The notes under the pieces: model-generated
Seen by the model: the letters and a program-made list of their open reading frames with translations, nothing else
What the model was told of the DNA's origin: nothing
Database searches by the model: none
Program-made: the position numbers and the translations under genes
Shown here: in pieces, positions 1 to 5,770 of the stretch
Layout of the letters: each line of letters begins with the position of its first letter
Position numbering within the stretch: position 1 is the first letter of the stretch
Source: Gammaproteobacteria bacterium
GTDB taxonomy: Bacteria; Pseudomonadota; Gammaproteobacteria; Pseudomonadales; Pseudohongiellaceae
NCBI GenBank assembly: GCA_947377625.1
Contig: CANCGR010000566.1
Span: 1-5,803, forward strand
Direction: 5' to 3'
Length of the DNA stretch: 5,803 nt

Positions 1-70
1 CAGTATGCAACCCGATGATTGACTGATGATTCTTGCGGCACATTTTGTGGTAATCTGCGATAAAAGATAT

Positions 71-84
71 CTCTTAACCAAGAG
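71..84 (-). terminator. Weak terminator-like hairpin after the large surface-protein gene
   Basis: Immediately past the TAA stop, the minus strand reads CTCTT-GGTT-AAGAG: a 5-bp stem with a 4-nt loop. It is followed after a few bases by an interrupted T run (ATATCTTTTATC). The position fits transcription termination for the surface-protein gene. However, the stem is short and AT-rich and the T tract is broken, so it may be incidental. Nothing else is recognisable in bases 1-70. Confidence 0.3.
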
Positions 85-86
85 CT

Positions 87-3000
87 TTATTCCTTTATTA
101 GTTTCTGCACAATTATTTCGCTGCCAGAAGTTAATTCTATTAGGTACATACCTCGCGCAAACTGGCTCACTGGAATTGTTACAGTTCCCGCATCCTTTAT
201 ACCCAAATCCAAATGATACACACATTCCCCGGATGGCTCCATCACCCTTATGCCTACTTGATTCTTCTCTGTAAAAGCAAAACTTATTTTTACGTTGTCT
301 GTAGCTGGATTCGGTGTCATCTTCACCTGTGATGAGATGTTTTTTTGAATCACAGCAATGTCGGCCGGGGAGATTCGTAATTCAAATCTGTGTTCGCCTT
401 GCGAACCAGAATCTTTAGTTACAGAGAATGGATATTCTGTGCCCTGTTGCAGTAATACATACTGTTGTAACCAACTATCGTGCAGGTAAACCAAACCTCC
501 TGCAGGAAGGATCAAATTTTCAGCCCTGATTATGTAATTCTGTTCGAAGTTGCTAATGACCCCTAATGATATAGTACTTTCTGTCTGATAGGGGCGGGTA
601 TCAACCATCAGCTTTTGGTTATCAGCAGATAAGCTATAGAAATTAAAATCCGGAACAGATGGTTTTCCGCCATCATATTTTATATCTTCTACAGTGGTAG
701 CATTACTATCGAAGTTCAATGTAAAATTGTCATATGGATAATAATTTCCATCATAAATACTTAGCGATACAGACTCCTGGCTTGATTTCATTAAGCTATA
801 CGGGCTGGTACTATTAGCTGACTTATTTGATTCAGTAAAATTCAATAGGTCACCATCGTGTAAGGTACGCACCTGAAATGCGTCATTCGCCTGCAGGTAA
901 TAGGGAATGGCTTTAGGCGATGCGCCACCGGTTGAATAAGGAACAGCGATGAAATTACCAGAAGTATTTAAGAACGGGTTCCAAACGTAAAAATAGGCGC
1001 CATTTATACGTCCGGCCGCCGCTGCATTAAAAATGACTGTTCCTATATCCACAGGCGATGCATACGGATTGCCGATCATGTTGTAATCTCTAAGAGTGGA
1101 AGTGCCTCTATGCATGCCAATATCCTGGTTGCCCTGGTTTAATTCGCCCCATTGGCTAACCACCGTTGGAGAGATTTGATAGCTGCCGAACCCCAGACCT
1201 TCACCTTTAGCTCCCCTGTAAAAAAGCCTGATCCCTTCATATCGCTCGAACTTATTGCTGTCGGGCGTACCATAAGCGCTGGTAAACGGCCGCCAGCCTG
1301 GATCGTAGGGCATTGAGGAATTACCTCCGTAAGTATTGTACCAATAAGCTGAGGGAGCGTTTGATGCTGTTGTTGTAAAGCCATTTACAGCCCCCCCGGA
1401 ACCTGATATATCAATGAAGTTGGTTAACTGGCTGAGCGGTATGTATGAATTGAACGGGTGCGCCCAGAAACGGTATGCCCTGCGCCCCCCTGTAAAGTAC
1501 TGTTGTATTCTCACATTGCCAACGACCGATGAGCCGGATGGCAAAACGGCAACACGGGCACTTCCTGAACTATCCGAGAATAACACAACGCTATCATTCG
1601 TAGTAAGTTTCCCAGATGTTACAGACAGCACTTTTTTTATAGTCAACCTTGAGGTCGATGCAAGCGCAACTCCGGCTGTGTTGTCAACATCAAAGTTGTC
1701 GATAAAGCCCAGGCCGCTTACCGTTTGTGCGGTGGAATTATTCATTCTTAATTCACCCGAGCCTGTAATATTGCCATTGTTTATGAGGTTGCCCTTAATA
1801 TTTAATTTAGTGCCACTATAAACAGTAATTTTTGCGCCAGCGGCAATGGTAAGGTTTCGTGTCGTACCACTGTCGGCGGCAGTCAATGCCGGCGAAAAAG
1901 TGGTTCCTGCAGGTATAAAAGCATCATCGGACCTACCGGGTACCGAGCCGCAGGACCAGTTGGAAGCTGTGTTCCAGTTTATGGAAACGTTCCCTTCCCA
2001 TTGCATGGGTTTAACGTAAAAGGACAAGGTTGCCGCAACAGAACCACAACTATTTGTTACGGTGTAAGATATGACTGTAGTTCCTGTCGCAACTCCGTAA
2101 ACAATGCCGCCAATTACAGTTGCTATGGCTGTATTTGAACTTCGCCACGTCCCTCCTGCAACGTTATCAACTAATGTTGTATGAGCACCCAGGCATACAA
2201 CATTGGGCCCTGTAATAACACTGGCAAAGGGTTGCGGCTTAACAGTAATTGTTTGCGTAGCGCGCCCAACACAACCGGCGGTATTTGTGCCCGTAACAGT
2301 ATATGTTCTTGTTGTTGTTGTATTAGAGGAAACCGTAGCGCCTGTAGTCGCGCTGAGGCCAGTTCCCGGCGACCAGGTGTAAGCACTTGCCCCTGATGCT
2401 GTGATGGATGTAGAAGTGCCATTGCAAATTGCTGCAGATACCGGTGTGATAGTTATTACTGGTAGCGCCACTACAGTTATTAATGCTGTATCGTAAGACC
2501 CCGAAACGGTGTAGGTAACTATTGCCATACCGCCGCTTATAGCTGTTACCAATCCCGTACTGCTTATAGTAGCAATTCCCGTGGCCCCGCTCGTCCAGGT
2601 GCCACCAGTGGTACTATCGGCGAGCAACTTCGTGCTGCCTACACATACCTGCCCGGCATTTGTAATTGGTAGCAACAAATTATCATGAAATATAGATACG
2701 GAGCCGCTGCTGTTCGCATTTGCGACTATAATATCGGGCTTTCCATCTCCGTCAAGATCGCCAATAGCAACGCCATAGGGGCCACCGGTGCCGCCTGTTG
2801 CATAATCTTTTTTAGCAGTAAATGTTGATGCACTAATGGAGCCTGTTGATCCAATATTGCGTAAAACAGAAATTGATGTTGCACCAAAATTAGTAATTAT
2901 GAAATCAGGCTTACCATTTCCGTCCACGTCACCCATAGTAACATCATAAGGACTTATTCCGGTAGTAAAAGTATCCTGGGCAGCAAATGAACCACTTGAT

Positions 3001-4187
3001 ATTGTGCCAGCGGTACTTGTATTTCTGAAAACGGAAATATTATTAGACGTCCGGTTAGTTACCACTATGTCAAATTTTCCGTCATTATCCATATCGGCAG
3101 CGAAAATGCCCCTTGGGTTGGTGCCTGTTGTGAAATCTACTTTGTTTGCGAAAGACGATGAAGATATGCTCCCGGTCGACGATGTATTTAAAAATACCGA
3201 TACAGAGTTGGAGCTATTGTTGGTGACCGCCAGATCGGGCTTGCCATCGCCGTCGAAATCGGCTGCAACAATTTTAACGGGTATTGAGCCTGTGCCAAAA
3301 GTTATAGCGCTTGAAAAGGACGATGAAGTTATCGAGCCTGCGGTAGTAGTGTTTTTTAATACGGATATTGTGTTCGAGGTGCTCACGCTGTTGGTTACAG
3401 CCAAATCGGGTTTGCCATCACCATCAAAATCTGCAACTGCGATATCGAATGGGTTACTACCCGCGGAAAAATCAACTTTTGCTGCGAATGAGCTTGAGGT
3501 TATAGACCCGGTTGAACATGTATTTTTGAAAATTGAAATCGTTCCCGACCCCGAATTAGCGACTACAATATCCAGTTTGCCGTCCCTGTCCAGGTCAGCC
3601 ACTTTCAGGTAAGCAGGATTGGCGCCAGTAGTAAATGAGACCGGAGAAGCAAAAGAGCTACTACTTATAGAGCCAGTTGTGGAAGTATTCCTATATACGC
3701 TAATGCTCGCGCCGGAGTTATTGGTAACCACAAAATCTGGTTTACCGTCTCCGTCAAAGTCTGCAATTACCACCCCATAGGCATTAGAACTTGTCGTACT
3801 GAAATCAACCTTGACATCAAAATTAATTGCGCCGGCAACGAAAGCCCCGCTGTTAAATGATGGCAGAAACGACCGGACTGAACTGCAGGAAAGATTAGTG
3901 CCCGAATTCAACAGGCTCACCTGCTGAAAGGTGGCGCCGGAAGGAACGGTTACATTAACATTTGTTGCCGTTGCAAAGGTTACAGTAGCCCGCGTTGCAC
4001 CAAAATATACGATGTTATTAGCCACTGTAGTATTAAAATTGGTGCCCAAAATACCCACCGAAGCCCCATTGGCTCCCGTATAAATAGTCATAGAACTGAT
4101 AACAGGCTGCGCCTTGACAGTGCCAGGGGGAATAAAAAAGCATAGTAGAAGGCACAAAACCCAATTTGACGATACAAGGTTGCTCAT
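87..4187 (-). CDS. Secreted T9SS surface protein with seven FG-GAP/VCBS repeats, Ig-like domains and C-terminal sorting domain
   Basis: Encodes 1366 residues. Residues 1-26 form a signal peptide (hydrophobic core LCLLLCFFIP, likely cut after VKA, before QP). Residues 28-110 resemble an IPT/TIG fold. Residues 124-502 hold seven FG-GAP/VCBS repeats with calcium-loop motifs DxDxDG...D starting at D143, D198, D253, D310, D365, D420 and D477. About 507-572 and 651-726 look like Big_2-type Ig domains; 573-650 is another Ig-like unit with C588 and C639. From W730 a WEGN...NWNTASNW motif opens a beta-rich stretch often seen in T9SS cargo; NMIGNPYASPVD (1036-1047) belongs to a similar common module. 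Residues 1283-1366 match a type A T9SS sorting domain (TPNPATDNV, ARGMYLIEL, terminal QKLIKE). Such proteins cross the inner membrane by Sec and the outer membrane by T9SS, where the tail is normally removed. Adhesion or glycan binding is inferred; no catalytic motif is visible. The ATG is chosen because it directly precedes the signal peptide; no Shine-Dalgarno is present, as is usual in Bacteroidota. It stands alone, downstream of an rRNA operon on the same strand. Confidence 0.93.
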   Translation of the reverse strand: MSNLVSSNWVLCLLLCFFIPPGTVKAQPVISSMTIYTGANGASVGILGTNFNTTVANNIVYFGATRATVTFATATNVNVTVPSGATFQQVSLLNSGTNLSCSSVRSFLPSFNSGAFVAGAINFDVKVDFSTTSSNAYGVVIADFDGDGKPDFVVTNNSGASISVYRNTSTTGSISSSSFASPVSFTTGANPAYLKVADLDRDGKLDIVVANSGSGTISIFKNTCSTGSITSSSFAAKVDFSAGSNPFDIAVADFDGDGKPDLAVTNSVSTSNTISVLKNTTTAGSITSSSFSSAITFGTGSIPVKIVAADFDGDGKPDLAVTNNSSNSVSVFLNTSSTGSISSSSFANKVDFTTGTNPRGIFAADMDNDGKFDIVVTNRTSNNISVFRNTSTAGTISSGSFAAQDTFTTGISPYDVTMGDVDGNGKPDFIITNFGATSISVLRNIGSTGSISASTFTAKKDYATGGTGGPYGVAIGDLDGDGKPDIIVANANSSGSVSIFHDNLLLPITNAGQVCVGSTKLLADSTTGGTWTSGATGIATISSTGLVTAISGGMAIVTYTVSGSYDTALITVVALPVITITPVSAAICNGTSTSITASGASAYTWSPGTGLSATTGATVSSNTTTTRTYTVTGTNTAGCVGRATQTITVKPQPFASVITGPNVVCLGAHTTLVDNVAGGTWRSSNTAIATVIGGIVYGVATGTTVISYTVTNSCGSVAATLSFYVKPMQWEGNVSINWNTASNWSCGSVPGRSDDAFIPAGTTFSPALTAADSGTTRNLTIAAGAKITVYSGTKLNIKGNLINNGNITGSGELRMNNSTAQTVSGLGFIDNFDVDNTAGVALASTSRLTIKKVLSVTSGKLTTNDSVVLFSDSSGSARVAVLPSGSSVVGNVRIQQYFTGGRRAYRFWAHPFNSYIPLSQLTNFIDISGSGGAVNGFTTTASNAPSAYWYNTYGGNSSMPYDPGWRPFTSAYGTPDSNKFERYEGIRLFYRGAKGEGLGFGSYQISPTVVSQWGELNQGNQDIGMHRGTSTLRDYNMIGNPYASPVDIGTVIFNAAAAGRINGAYFYVWNPFLNTSGNFIAVPYSTGGASPKAIPYYLQANDAFQVRTLHDGDLLNFTESNKSANSTSPYSLMKSSQESVSLSIYDGNYYPYDNFTLNFDSNATTVEDIKYDGGKPSVPDFNFYSLSADNQKLMVDTRPYQTESTISLGVISNFEQNYIIRAENLILPAGGLVYLHDSWLQQYVLLQQGTEYPFSVTKDSGSQGEHRFELRISPADIAVIQKNISSQVKMTPNPATDNVKISFAFTEKNQVGIRVMEPSGECVYHLDLGIKDAGTVTIPVSQFARGMYLIELTSGSEIIVQKLIKE
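2682..3818 (-). repeat. Seven in-frame FG-GAP coding repeats (predicted beta-propeller)
   Basis: Residues 124-502 of the surface protein are seven tandem units. The calcium motifs are spaced 55, 55, 57, 55, 55 and 57 residues apart. Each unit carries a D-x-D-x-D-G-K-x-D loop, then a strand like LAVTN, then ISVxxNT. Successive units are joined by a near-constant linker (TGSISSSSFA and variants TGSITSSSFA, AGTISSGSFA, TGSISASTFT). Seven FG-GAP units is the number that closes an integrin-alpha-type propeller. Unit 6 has DVDGNG, with Asn in place of the third Asp; all the others keep three Asp residues. The strong similarity between linkers suggests amplification within the gene. Confidence 0.85.
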
Positions 4188-4295
4188 GATATTGCGATTA
4201 AGTATATAAATAAGATAAATGCAGAGGAAATTGAATTGCTTTGAGTGGGGATAGTTAGCTTTCTTTGATCCACCATCAGGCTATTAAAACAATTA

Positions 4296-4324
4296 CAAAT
4301 ACAATGCCATGAGCATCTTGAAAA
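4296..4324 (-). promoter_or_regulatory. Possible Bacteroidota-type promoter for the surface-protein gene
   Basis: On the minus strand TGTATTTG (4303-4296) matches 7 of 8 positions of the Bacteroidota -7 consensus TAnnTTTG. TTTT lies 17 bases upstream, near where a -33 TTTG would be expected. It would give a leader of roughly 100 nt. The -33 match is imperfect and AT-rich DNA gives such matches by chance, so this is only a candidate. Confidence 0.2.
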
Positions 4325-4379
4325 TGCAATAATTACATACACATAAATACACTATACAATCGGCACACTGTTTAAAAAA

Positions 4380-4492
4380 TACTCGCGTGTTCGCTGGTTG
4401 TTCCATTTAAGCAAGCAACAGCACTAAAGGAACCCCGGGAAATCCATCTCGTGCGAGTACTGGGAGGAGCCAAATGAGCAGAGCCGACTCGC
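4380..4492 (-). promoter_or_regulatory. GC-rich island with mutually exclusive hairpins, one followed by T6
   Basis: On the plus strand ACTCGC occurs at 4381-4386 and 4487-4492, with its complement GCGAGT between them at 4453-4458. The middle element can pair with only one partner at a time. Read on the minus strand, pairing of the middle and promoter-proximal-to-the-gene copies makes TACTCGC/GCGAGTA (7 bp, extendable to 9 with one wobble). It is followed directly by six T residues (4379-4374), about 190 bases before the large gene. Inside that stem is a second hairpin: GCTG(g)TTG (4393-4400) with CAACAGC (4416-4422). GTTCC (4400-4404) and GGAAC (4429-4433) offer an alternative pairing. An outer pair CGGGA (4436-4440) with TCCCG (4497-4501) is also possible. 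The layout recalls an attenuator, but no known riboswitch class is recognised, and it could equally be debris of a mobile element. Confidence 0.3.
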
Positions 4493-4589
4493 CCTGTCCC
4501 GCCTTATTTCAGCCAGATGCATAAGCAATCCCGGTTCTCGTTAGTCTGTCACGTCATTTGAAATATGGAAAATAAAAACCAAAAATACA

Positions 4590-4714
4590 GTTCGGCGGAG
4601 TCTGTGACTCCGGCGGGCACGGATTGCGGTCTCCCGACCGCTGTGGAATCTCTCACTGGTCGAAAGGATGTCCCTCGTACGGCCTTTCGGGAAGCATTTG
4701 CTTCCGAAAGGCGC
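4590..4714. repeat. REP-like cluster of three hairpins
   Basis: Three strong inverted repeats lie within 125 bp. The first is CGGAGTC-TGT-GACTCCG (4596-4612; 7-bp stem, 3-nt loop). The second is GCGGTC-TCCC-GACCGC (4626-4641; 6-bp stem, 4-nt loop). The third is GCCTTTCGG(G)AAGCA with TGCTTCCGAAAGGC (4682-4712; 14 pairs, one bulged G). The block is much more GC-rich than its flanks. The arrangement resembles the intergenic REP-type elements dispersed in many Bacteroidota genomes, some moved by IS200-like REP-associated transposases. That assignment is from memory of such elements, not from a search. No transposase is present here. Confidence 0.55.
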
Positions 4715-4869
4715 ATCTCATCTGGCGATAAAAAAATTGTAGAGGAAGTATAAAAAGAAAAGCGGCAACCTAATTTATTTCTATTTTTTCAGGCATGAAA
4801 GGCCGCAATACGTCAGTCCCGATGACTATCGTGTAGGTGCAAGCCCTGTGATAAAAATAGCAAGTCACT

Positions 4870-4897
4870 AAGCTCTGAAGGGGCGTAATATCCTTCA
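4870..4897. repeat. Fragment resembling a dispersed 'CTGAAGGGGCG' repeat
   Basis: Around 4873-4891 is CTCTGAAGGGGCGTAATAT, closed by the inverted repeat TGAAGG (4876-4881) and CCTTCA (4892-4897), a 6-bp stem with a 10-nt loop. The core resembles a repeat motif (GCCCTGAAGGGGCG followed by an ATATC-like tail) that I recall between genes in Bacteroidota and some other phyla. A possible degenerate companion, GCCC-A-GGGC with an adjacent A tract, lies at 5014-5028. Family membership is inference. Confidence 0.35.
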
Positions 4898-4918
4898 AAA
4901 TGCAATTTCAAACCGTAA

Positions 4919-4949
4919 TGATGCCATCGGCATCACATATTTATAGAAA
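4919..4949 (-). repeat. Palindromic repeat unit A (TGATGCC-ATC-GGCATCA)
   Basis: A perfect 17-bp palindrome at 4919-4935 has a 7-bp stem and 3-nt loop. Read on the minus strand it is preceded by TTCTATAAATATG. This layout (an A/T-rich CTAnnAATATnT stretch, then a short palindrome of variable sequence) matches a dispersed Bacteroidota repeat type whose usual version has GATCCC-TAC-GGGATC-like arms. Here the arms differ but the pairing is intact, so the fold is kept while the sequence varies. Confidence 0.45.
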
Positions 4950-5174
4950 ACCCCTATCAAAATAACCCATTGCCGAAGGTATCGCATAAACACTTTTCGT
5001 CTGTAATTTTGAGGCCCAGGGCAAAAAAGACAACTCCAACTCGTCCCAGCGCCTCGCTGCATCCTACCTTTTGCAAGCGTCTCCTTGCGAAAAACATCCA
5101 CCCGCAACTGTTGCACACACTAACGGGATGCATGTAGTGTTTTCAAAATACCCTTGTCTGCACCATGGCTATCC

Positions 5175-5217
5175 GAATGGATCCCTTTGGGACAAACAAT
5201 TTACCTCCACGAGGTAA
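5175..5217 (-). repeat. Palindromic repeat unit B: two adjacent hairpins
   Basis: Two palindromes lie 8 bp apart. TCCC-TTT-GGGA occupies 5182-5192 and TTACCTC-CAC-GAGGTAA occupies 5201-5217; the latter is a perfect 17-bp palindrome with a 3-nt loop. On the minus strand GGTAAATTGTTTGTCCC runs into the smaller palindrome, paralleling unit A (4919-4949), where TATAAATATGT runs into its palindrome. The two units are probably diverged members of one family; this is inferred from layout rather than close identity. Confidence 0.4.
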
Positions 5218-5292
5218 TAACGTGCTACACAACTTTCCCTACCCCAATTCTAAAGACCCCTCAATCTAAAACTTTAACAATTCATATGCCAA

Positions 5293-5382
5293 CTTTGCGT
5301 CTTAAAACACCAAAACATCCAAAACCGCGCCTTTGCGCCTTTGCGCGAGAAAAATTTAGGACGACCTTTTTCGCCCTTTGCG
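5293..5382. repeat. CTTTGCG (minus: CGCAAAG) interspersed short repeats
   Basis: CTTTGCG occurs four times: 5293-5299, 5331-5337, 5339-5345 and 5376-5382. The middle two form a tandem of 8-bp units (CGCCTTTG twice, 5329-5344) followed by CGCGAGAAAAA. On the minus strand this reads TCTCGCGCAAAGGCGCAAAG, the style of short CGCAAAG repeat that I recall between genes in Bacteroidota and cyanobacteria. The cluster ends about 30 bp beyond the rRNA terminator hairpin and encodes nothing convincing. Confidence 0.55.
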
Positions 5383-5411
5383 TGAAAAAACCCCACAAAC
5401 CACCGCATACG

Positions 5412-5443
5412 AAAAAAGTCCCCATCTTACGAAGGGGACTTTT
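5412..5443 (-). terminator. Intrinsic terminator of the rRNA operon
   Basis: On the minus strand AAAAGTCCCC pairs perfectly with GGGGACTTTT (5443-5434 with 5423-5414): a 10-bp stem with a 10-nt loop, running into a T tract (5417-5412). It begins 8 bases after the 3' end of 5S rRNA, where an rRNA operon should end. It should separate rRNA transcription from the surface-protein gene 1.2 kb downstream. Confidence 0.9.
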
Positions 5444-5450
5444 AAATAAA

Positions 5451-5561
5451 TATGGCAGCTACCTACTCTCCCGCATTGTTGTGCAGTACCATCGGCCATG
5501 GAGGGCTTAACTTCTCTGTTCGGAAAGGGAAGAGGTGAACACCTCCGGCAAAACCACCATA
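5451..5561 (-). rRNA. rrf: 5S ribosomal RNA
   Basis: The minus strand carries the conserved 5S core CCGAACAGAGAAGTTAAGC, then GCCGATGGTACTGC and GGGAGAGTAGG, in the right order and spacing. The ends pair as helix I: TATGGTGGTT at the 5' end (5561-5552) with AGCTGCCATA at the 3' end (5460-5451), ten pairs allowing G-U. That sets a length of about 111 nt, normal for Bacteroidota. The exact mature ends may differ by one or two bases. It is the last gene of the rRNA operon, with the terminator directly behind it. Confidence 0.96.
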
Positions 5562-5620
5562 AGATCTTGCTGGTTAGTAGAAAGTTTAGAGTAGAACGTA
5601 AAAAGCTGTTATTGCAACGC

Positions 5621-5648
5621 CTTAGACTTACGACTTTAGACTTACGAC
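5621..5648. repeat. Heptamer tandem array 1 in the 23S-5S spacer
   Basis: Four contiguous 7-bp units on the plus strand: CTTAGAC, TTACGAC, TTTAGAC, TTACGAC. Units alternate between a TAGAC type and the TTACGAC type, so a 14-bp higher-order period is also visible. The array is followed by TAAA, as is array 2. In the rRNA transcript the unit reads GUCGUAA. Confidence 0.8.
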
Positions 5649-5733
5649 TAAAGAAAATATCGAGACATATTGGGTTAGCAATTCAATTTAGTATTATAAG
5701 GTAAATCATTTAGTGTAGTCTCAGAAGCAGGTC

Positions 5734-5761
5734 TTACGACTTACGACTTATAACTTACGAC
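5734..5761. repeat. Heptamer tandem array 2 in the 23S-5S spacer
   Basis: Four contiguous 7-bp units on the plus strand: TTACGAC, TTACGAC, TTATAAC, TTACGAC, ending TAAA as in array 1. It has the same orientation as array 1 and is separated from it by 85 bp. It ends only about 9 bp from the inferred 23S 3' end. It resembles the short tandemly repeated heptamers best known from cyanobacteria, though the unit sequence is different. Confidence 0.8.
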
Positions 5762-5770
5762 TAAATAAAA

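Larger units (their letters stand above)
4188..5411. other. 1.2-kb gene-free region rich in palindromes and repeat fragments
   Basis: No reading frame here is convincing on either strand: those present are short, cross hairpins or the 5S gene, and resemble no family I know. No tRNA cloverleaf was found. From the large gene outward it holds an AT-rich leader (4188-4379), a GC-rich island with competing inverted repeats (4380-4502), a palindrome cluster (4590-4714), fragments resembling interspersed Bacteroidota repeats (4870-4950 and 5175-5217), a CTTTGCG repeat cluster (5293-5382), then the rRNA terminator. I see nothing recognisable in 4715-4869, 4951-5170 (apart from the weak GCCC-A-GGGC and distant TGCATCC/GGATGCA inverted repeats) and 5218-5290. 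Confidence 0.7.
5562..5770 (-). other. 23S-5S internal transcribed spacer
   Basis: About 209 bp separate the 23S 3' end from the 5S 5' end. The spacer is AT-rich and contains no tRNA. Its only structured content is the pair of 7-bp tandem-repeat arrays annotated separately. As it lies inside the rRNA operon it should be transcribed and removed during rRNA maturation. Confidence 0.8.

Noticed and set aside
3004..3612. 202-codon plus-strand open frame
   Set aside because: It is antisense to the FG-GAP repeats; its periodic sequence only mirrors the repeat codons of the real gene.
2682..3818. Regularly spaced DNA repeats that could suggest CRISPR
   Set aside because: The 165-171 bp period is in frame and explained by the protein repeats. 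There are no short identical repeats with unique spacers.
4188..4240. Shine-Dalgarno site for the large gene
   Set aside because: The bases just before the ATG on the minus strand are AT-rich with no AGGAGG-like stretch, which is normal for Bacteroidota and gives no reason to change the start.
4430..4501. Possible cobalamin riboswitch or group II intron 3' domain
   Set aside because: AAAGGAACC and GGAGGAGCC superficially recall these RNAs, but the conserved cores (B12 box; domain V hairpin with its paired AGC and terminal GAAA) are not present.
4565..4753. 62-codon plus-strand open frame over the hairpin cluster
   Set aside because: It runs through all three palindromes, has no recognisable domain and no clear translation signal. 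Its openness is better explained by the GC-rich repeat sequence.
4895..5116. 73-codon minus-strand open frame
   Set aside because: It crosses repeat unit A and other inverted repeats, and its composition (many Cys, Trp, Arg, Met) is unlike a real small protein. No family is recognised.
5154..5510. 118-codon plus-strand open frame
   Set aside because: It runs antisense through the rRNA terminator and into the 5S gene and includes the CTTTGCG repeats. It cannot be a credible gene.
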